Shown: piece after piece, positions 1 to 11,700 of the stretch | Position numbering within the stretch: the first letter of the stretch is position 1 | Layout: each line of letters starts with the position of its first letter | Origin: Centropus unirufus | Lineage: Eukaryota; Chordata; Aves; Cuculiformes; Centropidae | Assembly: GCA_013397695.1 (NCBI GenBank) | Contig: VYZI01000388.1 | Location: forward strand, 39,130 to 103,129 | DNA length: 64,000 nt | Reading direction: 5' to 3' | Notes under the pieces: model-generated | What the model was told of the DNA's origin: nothing | Database searches by the model: none | Seen by the model: only the letters and a program-made list of their open reading frames with translations | Made by a program: the position numbers and the translations under genes

Positions 1-3000
1 CATGAAGAAATATTGCTTAAATATCTGCGTTCTCCTGAAGTGTTTCTCAAGGGAAAAATGAGTGAGACCCATTGCACTTCAGTGCGGATAGCGAGGAGGT
101 CACCGCCCGGCTGCTCGTGCCTTCAGCGGGACGGCTGAGCCAAGGGCTCTCCAGAAATGTCTTTTGGAGGACAAATGAGCCTTTCTGAATCTGCAGCTTT
201 GCTTTTAGAGCTGAGCTCGGGCACAGCAGAAGGAAAACTATTGCCCAAAATGCTCATTCTTTCTGATCCTGATTTCTGTCGGCTTAGCCCAAGGAAAGGT
301 CGCCCCGAGAAGAAAGTGTCCTGGGCAGCCCTGGGTCCATCCAGGTTGGCGGATCAACGTCTGCTCCGCAGGCGGGGCTGGCGCTGCGGGCAGCAGGGAC
401 TGAGAGGTCACAGGGCGTAGGGACCAGGTATGAACAGGAGGGAAAAAATCCCATTCCTTACCCATTCATTCATCTCTTTGTCCTGTGGGAACTCCCACAA
501 GCTTTATTTGAGATCCGTTACCCAGGGCTGAAAACACTAGAGAAACGTGAAGTGAACCAAAATCCAAATGAACCAAAAGAAATGACATTTTTCCTCCTGC
601 TGAAGGTCACCCTGAACACCGAACGCGCTGCCATGCTCCCAGAATTGGCTTCTTAATTTCAGGTGTCTCTCTGCAACCCAACCTCCTCCCTCTAGTATCA
701 CCCTTCTATTAGTTTAGTAACGTGCTGTCATCCTGGTTTTTCTTAATTTCGCTTGTGATATTACTTCTCCTTTTCCTCCTCCTATGGGAACAGATTTCTT
801 CTGCCATATGCCCATTTAAACCTAATTGTAGCATCTGAACATCTTGTGTGCTTAGCCCCAGCATCCCTCGGGGCTCAATCGAGGCAGAGCATGTATGTGA
901 CCTTTAAAGCCATGTCAATGTGAGACTCTCTCAGCACATGGGTCTTTAAAGCCTGGATGTCTATGCTTCACACTAACAAATTTGACTGGCCTGCCTTTTT
1001 ATGAGGATATCATCATTTTGGGCAAATTCCAGATTCCATGTTTTAAATCAGCATGTAGAGCACTTTTAAATTCTCAGTGTCCCAAAGATCAAGTTCCACA
1101 AGATTAAAAATGAAAAAAATTAAAAATCAAAGTAGTTGTTATTTTATTTATTTATTCCAGCAAATTTGTAGTAGTAACTCCTTGAACATGACTAATTGGC
1201 TGTTTGTGAAGTGGACTGCTCCCTTTAGCACAGTTTTAGGCACGTCAATGCTGTAACTGTTTCTTTATTGTGACAGTTCTTAAAAAGTGTGATAAAGTTG
1301 TTATAGGAAACAGCAAAAACTCCCTAAATTGCTGGGGATTGCAGATTTTGTCTTTATAACCTACCCAGCTCCCATTTTCCACCGTGAGCTGCCCAGCAGC
1401 GCCTCCCGTGCTGGTGCCTGGTGAGCGCCTTTGGCTCAGCAAAGCCCTTCTCACACACGTCCTCGTGTTGGGTCTTGGTGCCACCCCACAGAGGGGAGGC
1501 TCAGCTTCGGCCTTCCCGGGGCCTCCCTGCCAGGTTAGCACAGGATTGTCCAGATTAAAGTGCTTCACTAATTGAGGTCCTCAATACCAAAACTCAGGTG
1601 TGTCGCGACAGATGTAGACCAAAACCGTGCTTGGCAGCGCTTCCCTTGTGCGGGGCTCTGAAGGCACCAACGGGTGCAGCCTCAAGGGTTGTGATGCTGG
1701 TGGCTGCAAAGGCTGAGAGGAAGCGGCGATCGATTTGTTCTCTAGGCTAGAAAAAAATGTTGCGTTTTAGTGAAAATTGACAGTACCTTCTGGTAACGTG
1801 AGGTTAACGTGTGATACCTGTACTGCAATTAAACCTCTAATAAGTATATAAGACAGCAATTCAGTGATAAAACGACACATCAGTGAAATAATTATGAAAA
1901 TACAGAATTGCCACATCCATCCAAAGAATATTAACTTCTCTCAGTATTGCTGTGTGTAGTGCAAGGGGCTTTTGACTCTTTGGCTTTTTAGTTCACCCCT
2001 TAAAATTAGGCATTTCAATATTCATCTTCCAGCTTAGCTTGGTTATTTGTATTAGAAAAAAAAAGTATATGAGTATTTTATTACTTTCTAATCCTTCTGA
2101 TATCGTTAAATGAGAATTTCTTATCCAACAGTCCTCAGCTTTGAAAGATTTCTAAATATAGAATTGGTTCCAAATCTAAGTTTTGTAGAGTCAATTGTTT
2201 TCGGCTGAGAATGTAGCAAAGGGGAAATTAATAGCATTTAAGCAGAAGACAAAACCAGCAGCTGGAGTTGACAAATACTGTATGAAGGTTTTAGTCCTTT
2301 TCATGTTCTAACTCAATGGTGAGGGACTGGGAAGGGGAGTTGACTTTGCAGTGGAGATTATGAACAAAACCAAATGCTGAGGGACTTGTCACTTAATGAT
2401 AATTCCTACATCAGCCAACTTTTCCATCTTAATCACCTCCTAAACCTGATTATAGCATCTCTTCCGATGAAGAACTCTACCATTTTCCTCTTTGGAAGCA
2501 ATCATTGCAGGGGATTCTCCAGGGGAAGAGAAGCGCCTGCATCTTTGGGGAGAGGAAGCGCCTGCGGGCACGGCTCCATGACAGTCACGCTCACACCTTG
2601 CCCGTTTGCCCGATCGAGCTGCTGTTATACTCTAAATTCCTGGAAACCCCAGCAAGCCAGAATAAAAGTAGCAGCAAATGCATAAGTTCTGCCTCTCTCC
2701 TACTCCCAAGCACTATTATTTATTTTTTTATCTCACAAAATCTTTGAGCAGCCTTGTTTTCTGTAATGCAGACTAATTCAGAACGAATGCTGTTTCTAGA
2801 AAAAATAAAGGGCACAGTTTGCCTTTCCGCAGGGGCTGGCAAGGCAAAGGCAGCTTCAGGAGAGCAGGCGCAGACTCACCAGGACACGGGAACAGGTGAA
2901 GCCCGTGATCTCCCAGGCCGTGGCAGAACCGGGGGGTGGGGTAGAGGAAAGCTGCTAAAGGGGCGAGGATCTGGCCCCGAGTTCAAGGGATGAAGCAGCC

Positions 3001-3659
3001 GAGTGCCTGAGCTTCCATCAGGGTGGGGGATGCCGGCCGCACTGGTACTGGTCGCAGCTACACTTTGATTTGACGCACTGTTTATACTATGAACCGTATT
3101 CAAGATGTTCTCCTTCAGGGGTATTATCATATTTTTATTTGATGCTTCAATCAAAGGTGTGCTGTCTTTTAATTAATATTATGTTCTCCTGCACATTTAT
3201 TTTCTGGCGTAAAAGAGGGTTATCTAGAAGGTCAAGGGCCAGAGAGAAAGATGGTATCTTGTAGCTTAAATTAATCTAAAAATAAGGAAATAGATTTTTA
3301 GAGAAGAAAACAGTATGAGCCTGGCCTGAATTGGATCAGACCCAATATCCTTCTGAGGAAGAAATAAAGGGCTTGAACCTTCTCCCACTGAGAGCAATTA
3401 CGAACCTGCAGTTGACTATAATAGCTGTGTGTGATAGGGGCATAATAAATTTAAGGTCTGAGATAATCAAGGAGGGCTGTGTAATCTTCTGCTAATGCCT
3501 CGGAAAGAAGCTCTGGTAGAACACGAGGCCGGGAAGGACTGCACTGCTTTATTAACCGAGGAAATAATCTGAGCCGCTTGCTTGTCGCAGTCAGGCACAG
3601 CTGATCTTGTGCGTTTGATTTTAATTTGATAGTGATTTAAAATGAAAGAGTTTGGAAAG
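1..3659. other. Non-coding stretch, no gene seen
   Basis: AT-rich to mixed single-copy-looking DNA. Open frames are short and not conserved-looking. The 87-codon frame from 157 and the 92-codon minus frame at 2876-3154 show no recognisable domain. A short TTTA run lies near 1140-1156. I see no repeat family, RNA gene or promoter that I can defend. Confidence 0.6.
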
Positions 3660-3925
3660 GAAAATCTGGACTGACGGCAGTGAGCACACGGCAGCCGGGA
3701 GGAGAGGTTTGGCAGAGGCGCTTTCTGACTCCCTGCACGCGCGGAGCTGGGGGGCCCTGCCTGCCCCGGGAGCTGCCCCTGGGGGTGCAGGAGCAGGGCT
3801 CGGGGCGCCCCGCCAGCCGGGGTCCTGCACCAGAGCAGCTGGGCCACGCTCATCCCGAGGCATCCCGCAGCGGCTGGAAAACCAGAGGCTTCCCAGAGGG
3901 GGCCACGATGCGTTATGACTTTAGA
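3660..3925. other. GC-rich, CpG-bearing block
   Basis: Composition changes sharply from the AT-rich flanks to a block with frequent CG dinucleotides. Several overlapping frames are open on both strands, as expected from low stop-codon frequency in GC-rich DNA, so they do not indicate coding. It could be a small CpG island or a relic of GC-biased gene conversion. No transcript signal is visible. Confidence 0.5.
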
Positions 3926-6569
3926 TAAATTAGATAAAAATATTAGTTCTGATCCCAAACGCCACCGAGGCCACCATGGCTCGTCCGACTGCCTCGAGCA
4001 GGATTTGCCTCAGATCCGCGGGACCCTCCAGAACCGGTGGTTGGAAAGCGGCCCTCACAAAGGCTTTGTGTAATATTTCCTTGCCAAGGCCTTGTTACAG
4101 CCTTGCCTTTTGAGTTGCCTCATCTGATCTGTTGATTGTCCGCAGTCACAACTGAGCCAAAATTTAGATCTTAAGCAAGAGATCCTAGGGCTTTGCCAGT
4201 GTTTTGTATGAAGGCAGAGATCTGAAGATGTTTACATGGCTTTTTCTGCTATAGAAAGCGTATGAAATGGTACATGGCAGAATTACCTGGAGCAATAGGG
4301 AATCCTTTGAAAACCAAACCTAGAAGGGATTTTAGCAGGCACATAGGCAATGTATTCTGTAAACTGAAATTTGTTCAGAAGTCCAGAATCTATCAAAAGT
4401 CACCGAAGATTGTTAAATTTGAAGGGGGTGTTAAGTAATTTTCTTTAAGTTGTATTGATAAAGTGTAATTTTATGTGCAGATTGACCAGTGCTGGGAGTT
4501 TTATGTCTTTGTTTTTCTCTCTTCAGTTTTGCAGCCGGTGTATTTCAATTGGCACAATCTGTGAACGTGGAAATACACCTTGGGTCTCTAGCGAGCAGCT
4601 GATGGGTAAGGAAAAACAGAACAAAAAAATGTTTTATCTTATCCTAGATAACGACATCCATGTCCTAAGTTCAGTTTGGGCCAATGTGCTTCAAGTTTCA
4701 AAGCTGAAACACGTGAGCTTGTGTGTGGAAGGGCTGCTGTGGATGTAATTAGTGTAAATGGGATTTAAACGATCATGTTTCGTACTCACACGTTAGTAAC
4801 CGCCTGGCCAATGTGTATGCACTAATCCTGCTCTCCTCGTGAGAAGTAGATTTTACACTGAAATTGAAGGGAAACATAAAAACTACTGCATTATAGGCAA
4901 TAAATAGGTATCTCTGTTTGCATGCCAATAAGCACAGCCTTTGGAGTTTGGGAAATCTCTTTCTGAAGGGTGATTTCTCATTGAATTTTCCAGGGGAAAC
5001 TCGGTGGATTCACACATTTGTTTGTTCTGTGCATTTGCATGAATCAGGATTTTGTTTGCAGGTTGGGAGTCTCCAGTGCTCAAGGGAACTCCTGACAGCT
5101 GAATGTCAAAGCCAGTTTCTGCTTAAATGTTATCCGTGGTTGTCTTTGGGAACACAGACTTTCCAGCCAATATTTTGCCTACAGTTTTCTTGGTTTCTGC
5201 ATCATGTTTTCCTTATCCTTCCCGAGACACAGCAAAAAATGGGCTCCATTTTATAAGCATTGTGGTCACCAGTTCCTAGAAATGTGAATATTTGTTTTAA
5301 AAAGGAAAATATAGCTAGTGAATGATTAAAAATTCTGCTTTCAGAAGTTAATAAAATCTCTATTGGAGACTGGAATCTTCATTGTTTTTGATTGCCCATG
5401 GTGTTAGAACCAAGCTAGGACCCAGAAGCCCAGCTAGAATGTAATTTCCTTGGCGTGTTGCTTTGGACCTTTGGGGTGTGCCACAAGCCACGTTGTTTCT
5501 GACTGAACAACCAGGGGAAATCGCTGCAGAATGGAGTCAAGGGGGTCGATGGTCAAAAATACTGACTAAACCGTTTTTCCCTGGCCAAGGTCGGATTGCT
5601 GTGAGCAGGGATGCAGCAGCTGTGGTGACCCTAGCAAAAGGCCCCTGGTCCCCAGTCCCAGCCCGTGCCGCAGCCCAGCAGAGGTGGCACCCGCTGCTGG
5701 AGGTGGGCAGGGAGCGCCGCTCTCCAAAGGGACCCCCGGGCCTTTTTGTCATGGGCTTCTCACTTTCCCAAACAGAAGTTGTCCTTGATTGTTCACATAA
5801 ATATGCTATGAATCAGGAGAAAATGATGGACTTTATACAGTGAAGAGTTCCGTGGGGGTGGGAGGTTTCAGCTGAGATTTCCTCTCCAGTTAATATGTGA
5901 TTGTTTACACAAAATGAAGTTAATTTAACAAGGGAGAAGGGTAGAGCTTAGTCCAAAATCCCCCTGCAGCAGTGACTCAGGCATCCGGGTGAGCGGAAGA
6001 AGGTTAAGGTTAAAGCCCAGGCCTGCATCTAAGGTCTCCTGGATGTCCCCAAACTCTCGGGTTACTCTGCTGCCTTCTTTTGCCCTGTCGGACTCCTCAG
6101 GGGCTGCCAGTGGTGCTCAGGAACCACCCAGAGCTGCTGTTGCTCAGTTTCTGCTGTCAGAGCCCGGTGGGGCACGATCCTCTGTACAGGAACAACTGCC
6201 CTTGAAGGAGGAGGAGAAATAGAAATAGGTAATAGAAAACTACATTAGAGAAATATCCCTGCTGCCATCCTTGTGCCCTGTCTCCCATCATGTCCTGAGT
6301 TACTGAGTTTCCCTCGGCAGCAAAGGGACCCTTGGATGCGATGGGGTGGCCAGCATCACTCTTGTAGGAAAAGGTCACTGAGTTGTGGGTGAGCCCGACA
6401 CGGAGCTTGTCCACCTCCATCAGCTGCTCCCTGTCCAAGTCTGGGCCCACGCCATCAGCCCCTTGCATGGAGCTGTGGTGTGTATCACCAGAGCAGGATA
6501 TTTTAGCCCTAGGCCAGGGACCTGAGCCCCTTGTGCACATGAGCTGATATCCCAAACCTCTTTCCACAG
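3926..6569. other. Non-coding stretch with one weak exon-like segment
   Basis: Mostly AT-rich DNA without a recognisable gene. The segment 4526-4605 has a pyrimidine-rich AG acceptor before it and a GTAAGG donor after it, and one frame stays open across it, but the peptide is not recognised and that frame has no ATG. The minus frame 6157-6600 (147 codons) ends in a hydrophobic run and matches nothing I know. I regard it as chance. Confidence 0.5.
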
Positions 6570-6674
6570 AGATCAGGCCGTGAACTGGGAGTGAGGGCAA
6601 TCATGGCTGTGCCAGCAAGCAGCACCTCCTCGTCCAGCCTCTGGGCATCCTCTGGCAGCCGAGAGCTGGTTTTG
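6570..6674 (+). other. Candidate exon (unproven)
   Basis: The segment is bounded by an acceptor with a short pyrimidine tract ending CTTTCCACAG and a donor GGTAAGT, close to consensus. It is 105 nt, exactly 35 codons, and one frame is open throughout in phase 0. That frame starts with GTG in the open-frame sense and has an internal ATG at codon 12. The peptide is serine-rich and unrecognised. Chance splice-like pairs are common in vertebrate DNA, so confidence is low. Confidence 0.14.
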
Positions 6675-6779
6675 GTAAGTAGGGAATGTGATTCTGAACA
6701 GCTTCCCAGAAGTCTGTTTTTCCCCTGGAAAACTGTCCCATTTGGATTTTCAGGAACCAGCTGCTGGGAGCGGTGGTGA

Positions 6780-7343
6780 CAGAGGGGCTGGGAGAACCCC
6801 GTGGTGAGAACCGGGGCCCGGGGAGGGCAGCCTTGTGCCTCGGCCTCCACGCACAGCGCGCTCACCCTGCGAGAGGCTGACGCGGGATGCGCTCCTGCAT
6901 CCAGGGGGATGAGCAGCGGGACGCCCTTCCCTTCTCCTTGCCTGTTTTGAGGACCTCATCGCTCCGCACAAGTCTTGTCTGTGTCTGACTTCAGCCGCGT
7001 GGCTCTGGTGCAAAGCCGCGCTCTGCTCGCCTTCTGTCGCACGGTTCCAGGCTTCCCAAGAAGCCCCTGCTCAGCCAGGGGCTGGGGGCTTTTTCCTCTG
7101 GGCATTTCCACCTGGGCAGTGAGGAAGCAGCACCGCGGGCCGTGAGCCCCGGGCGGCAGAGCAGCGGAATCAAACCGCCTCGAGCTGGGGCTGTGGATGC
7201 GTTGGATTCCCAACCTGTTGGATTCCAGGTAGTGAAACCACGGGAGCACCAGTTCCTGCCCTCCACAAGGATCCGTCTGCAGGGCCCCTGGAAGGACCTC
7301 TCTGTCTGTTTCTGCTGAGCCTCTTTGCGGGGGACGCGGCCCC
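6780..7343. other. GC-rich flank of a minisatellite
   Basis: GC-rich DNA with scattered CpG leads into the 28-bp tandem array that starts at 7344. Minus-strand frames run through here only because stop codons are rare in this composition and in the array. No promoter or exon is supported. Confidence 0.45.
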
Positions 7344-7577
7344 GCTGAGCGGCTTCCCTAGAGCTGGGTCTGCTGAGCAGCTTCCCCAGAGCTGGGCCCG
7401 CTGAGCGGCTGCCCCAGAGCTGGGCCTGCTGAGCGGCTCCCCCAGAGCTGGGCCTGCTGAGCGGCTCCCCCAGAGCTGGGCCCGCTGAGCAGCTTCCCCA
7501 GAGCTGGGCCCACTGAGCGGCTCCCCCAGAGCTGGGCCTGCTGAGCAGGTGCCCCAGAGCTGGGCCCGCTGAGCAGC
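7344..7577. repeat. 28-bp GC-rich minisatellite, about 8.4 copies
   Basis: The heptamer GCTGAGC (once ACTGAGC) begins units at 7344, 7372, 7400, 7428, 7456, 7484, 7512, 7540 and 7568, an exact 28-bp period without a single indel. The middle of each unit carries CCCAGAGCTGGG with minor changes. Because 28 is not a multiple of three, the array cycles through all frames, and all three minus-strand frames stay open across it. The long minus ORFs here are products of the array, not genes. Confidence 0.95.
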
Positions 7578-10500
7578 TTTCCCGCTCCCGCTTCCCCGCT
7601 GCCGGGCTCTGGCGCAGCCGCCCCAGCTTCTGGCGCCGTGGGCAGCGCGGGCAGAGCAACAGCACAGGGGAAGAAACACAACTGGAGCCCAGCTTTTATG
7701 TGCAGGGGCAGGGGGATGTTTGCATTTCAGTAGTGTCAAGTTTGCCATTTCCAAGGATTGGGAAGAAAAATCTCTCCCCTCTGTGCTAGAATATGGAGCG
7801 GTGTTTACTTTCTCGTTTTGAAATTTTCCCCTCTCGTGTAACAGCTGCGCTAGGGCAGGACTCGCTCTCTGCTGAACTGCGGCTTTTTTCCTTTGGCCTT
7901 TGTTAAAATTTCTGATAAATAACAGACTGTCTACAGCTGTTCAAATGATGTTGCTCTTCCTAAGTGTCACTTCGGTGTTCGTTCCCACCAATGCGGGCTT
8001 TGCTTCAGAAGGTAAATAAGGCACAAATAGGGCTTGCTGTTGAGTAAAATTGAACATGTGGGCAGTGGGAAAAGAATGTGCAGTGTGAATTGCCCGTGCC
8101 CACAGAAGCCATCCACCTCCGGCTGTGATGGAGACACCGGGGCATCTTGGCAGCTTTGCCACGTGCAATTTTCTTTAAATAACTACTGGGTTTTTTGTTT
8201 GCTGCAGTCGGTGCTATTTCTTCACATTTTGTCATTTGAAGGATGTGCTTGTACGAAGCGATTAGTGCAGTTTGTGCTCGGGAGCCTTCGCTGGGCTTTG
8301 AGGTTTTGCAGTGGCTGGTGCCGTGTCAGTGCTCCTGGGCTCACACGGCAGCAAACAGCGGGAGGAGATGGGCGGGACTTACTGTTCTTATAAAGAGAAC
8401 TTTGGATAATTCATATTAACCCCTGACGTAATTTCTGTTGAGGCTTTCTCTAAAGACTTTATAAAGTCACAGTTCCAGCATAAAAGGATCTTACAGCTGA
8501 GGACTGAAGATTTTAGCGTTCACACACTGTATCTGCTTTCCACCACTGAAGTTCTGCCCATTTTTTTCTCTTAATCCTTGTGCACAGACCCTTCTAAGAA
8601 GCTCAAGGGCAGAATTTTGGTCTGGATTTGAAAAAATAGATCAAACGATTTTGAAGAAACAATATGAGTGCTAAGATTTATTTATATTTGAGATTGAAAA
8701 TTGAATTTCTATATAATGTTTAGGGCAGGTTAATATTCAAGTGAGTTTGATTTATTTCCTGTTGCAAGCTGCCTAGAAAGACAAAAAGATCTAATTTGAA
8801 AAGCCAAAGAGAGAAGGAAAGGAAATGAACTGAAGTAACTCAAGTCTGTCCTTTCCACAGCTGAGGACACAAAGTAATAATTGTTGCTTAGCTAAATTAT
8901 CACACAAAAGAACAGCAAGTCATTCATTTCCACATGAAAAAGCACAAAAAATGGGGTTTCTCTAAGACCGATTGGAAGGTCTAAGATGAGGATGTCAGTG
9001 TTAAGGTTTCTCTTGGAAGGTGTTAGATCTGAGGTCAGTCCTGCTGCATGGCTGGAAACCCACAGCAGCCGAGCAGAGCCAGTGCCATGGCTTAAACAAC
9101 ACGGGACACCACGGGCCAGGTCCTCAGGTCTTCTCGTTTTTATAAACCTTTCTCAAGGCTGTTAAGGCCATTTATACCAAATACAGACCAAAGGTTTTGG
9201 TCCCAGCACTTGCTGAGTGGTGGCAGATCCAATGGCCCAGTAATTCCCAGGCTGACTCCCTAAATCCCGGACACTCAGAGCAGCGGTGCTGCAGGGCAGA
9301 TCCATGCGGCGTTGTTAGGAGGCAGCAAATTCTGAAACTTTTGGAAAGAAGCTGGGTTTGTCGATTACAGGGAAGTCTCAAAAAGGAACTTGAGAATTCT
9401 GTGAGCACGTGGTTCAGGTTTGCTCAACATTTTGAGGCAAGTGTAAATCACTCCTAAGTAAGCTGTGACAAATAAAATGTTCATAACTGCAAGCTGCTAG
9501 CCAATCTTTACACTATTTTTGCCTAGAACTGCTTAAATTACTACAGCATGTTTTACAGACCAAAAAGTGTGACTAATTAATACCTGCAACATCAGTAGAG
9601 TCATGTGGGGATACAGTGATAAGAAGCCAAACTAGAGCCTTTGGTTGAATACGGTGATGGGTTCTTGGCTTATAGGACTGGGGCCCTCAGCCACAATCGG
9701 CCACTCGAGGCACTTCTCAGCAGCCCGGCAGGGAGCACAGGGACGGAGTGGAGGCTGAGGCTGAACCACGCTCCAGTTCCCTGAGATGACTCCTTCTCAA
9801 GAGGGTTATGGGCAAGACTGTGACTGGTGGGAAACGCATGTCCTGCTGGAGCACAGCTGCTCGTGTTTGCTGGGTGTGGGAGACCTGCAGGCCACTTTTC
9901 AGTTGCAACTGTTTTAATGGTGATAAACACTAGATTTTTATCAGATTTGCAGAAGCACACATGCAAAATGTTGATCTTGGTTGATCTCAGGACCTATTTT
10001 TCCTGTGACAGCTGGGGCCATCTTAGAAGACAGCAATGATAACAATGAGATAAAAGCCTTTCTCGAGAGCTTTGTAGTTTGGTGAGAGAGGATGTGCAGC
10101 TCGCCCCAGGCAGGAGCCGCAGCACCGAACAGGAGGCTGGTGGATGCTGTTTTCTGAAGCGCGGTGGGGGCTGCTGACCCCTGGCACAGCCACGCTCTGC
10201 CCGTTGGACAGATACACATCTAGGTCAGCGCAGCCGGCACACGTGGCCGCAGCCACTCCTTATCACTGCTGCAGCACACGGAGACTGTGGTTCCGAGGCC
10301 ACGCAGCTACCAGGAACAAGACTTTTGGTTCAGTGTTTAAATGCCTTTGAAACTGGGCTTTTGTGCACGAGATAGTCTGGGGTTCCTCACTTCGCTTGTG
10401 TAGAAGAGTACGTGGAGGACTGAAACATTTTCGAGGTCCACAGCGTCACTTGGCATTGGCCTGATTAGCTGCCCAGCAGCCCCGTCCAGACCTGCGAGCC

Positions 10501-11358
10501 TGTTCTCTGCTTTGGAAGCAGAAATGAAGGCAGGGGTAGCCCCACCAGTAGGAATCAGACCGGGACCTGCAGGTCCCAGTTGTTGTAATGGGGGGCGATG
10601 CCTTGGAGTGACGGGCGAGGGCTGTAACCGCGGGGATCAGCATCGCGGCTGGGCTGTGTTGGGCTCCATCGCCACGGCTTTGGTAATGAGAGGTGGCTTT
10701 TATATACCCACAACTGGGAAGCATTCATCCCTGATGGGTACCACCTGCACACAAATACTGTATCTAGAGACCGTGTTTTCAACAAATAATTGCCTTTTCA
10801 TAAGAGGTACAAGAGGAGATCCACTCAGGCAGGTAGAACTTTGCTTTTCCACACAGGAGTTCTACCTTTTGCAATTGAATTGTAATGTTTGATTGTCTGT
10901 TCAACTGAAATGCCAAAAGTATTTCTATATCCAGAATTAGAACTCAAGGGTTCCTAATTAGCATTCCATTTTTTTAAAATATAATTTGGTTTTTTACCCA
11001 TCTTATAAGAATCTTGTTTAAAAAAACAAAAGGAAACAAAGCTCAGCCCTCCCCCTTAACCTTTTACTGCACTGGTATTTGTGGAAGAAAAGCTGCAAAA
11101 ACACTCTAGGCAGAGCATATGAAAGGTAAATTATTTTAATTTTTAACAATAATATTTTACTTTGCTGAAATTTATCTTCTCTCTTGGAGGCTCTGTACAA
11201 GAAAAGAAGACCCGTAACCCTTCCACTGGCATTATTTGGAATCTCTTCTAAATTTTCCTTAATTGAATTTCTCTTTGGTGCATTGTTGGAAGGATTTATT
11301 GGAACAACAGAGTCAATCAAAATATTGATGTTTTGGTCATATCCCAATACTCGCTTAC
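7578..11358. other. Non-coding stretch, no gene seen
   Basis: GC content falls after about 7660 and the rest is mixed to AT-rich. Small GC rises occur near 9070, 9690-9860 and 10090-10300. No open frame is convincing and no repeat family is recognisable. The minus frame that continues from the next GC block down to 11018 is AT-rich and unrecognised. Confidence 0.55.
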
Positions 11359-11700
11359 CTGCCTGTCTTTTCCATGCAGATGATGTTCCTATGAACTCCC
11401 TGTGCCAGGGCACGCTCTGCCTCCCGCAGCGGAGCAGCCTCCACTCGCCCCTTTCCTCCAGCAGGAGCCGAAGGTGCTGAACCCCTCCGTGTGTTTCGTG
11501 TATGCCCGCCCGGGTTCCCACCTGGAGCAGACGCTTCCCCCCGGCCGTTCCCAGCCGCTGCTGTGGGATCAGCTGCGCCTCCGCAAACCGGGCCCGAGGC
11601 TGGAGGGAGGCTCAGCGGCCCTCGCTATGCCTGCCCACCTGTGCCCAGCCTCACCCAGGGCTGCTCTCAGCAGTTACGAGCCGTTTGCACACCACCCACC
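11359..11700. other. GC-rich block with a minus-strand splice donor
   Basis: CpG-bearing GC-rich block that ends sharply in AT-rich DNA. On the minus strand a donor CAG|GTAAGC sits exactly at the GC/AT boundary (GT at 11358-11357), which resembles the 3' end of a CpG-island first exon. On the plus strand the same boundary carries an acceptor-like tract ending at 11379. No ATG opens the minus frame (it opens with GTG), so a coding role is not supported. Confidence 0.3.

Noticed and set aside
6157..6600. 147-codon minus frame with a hydrophobic end as a small membrane protein
   Set aside because: The hydrophobic run is translated from a pyrimidine/purine tract at the 3' end. The rest is unrecognised, and no splice or poly(A) context supports it.
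6991..7754. Minus-strand frames of 107-224 codons
   Set aside because: They owe their length to the 28-bp array, which has no stop in any minus frame. The peptides are simple repeats.
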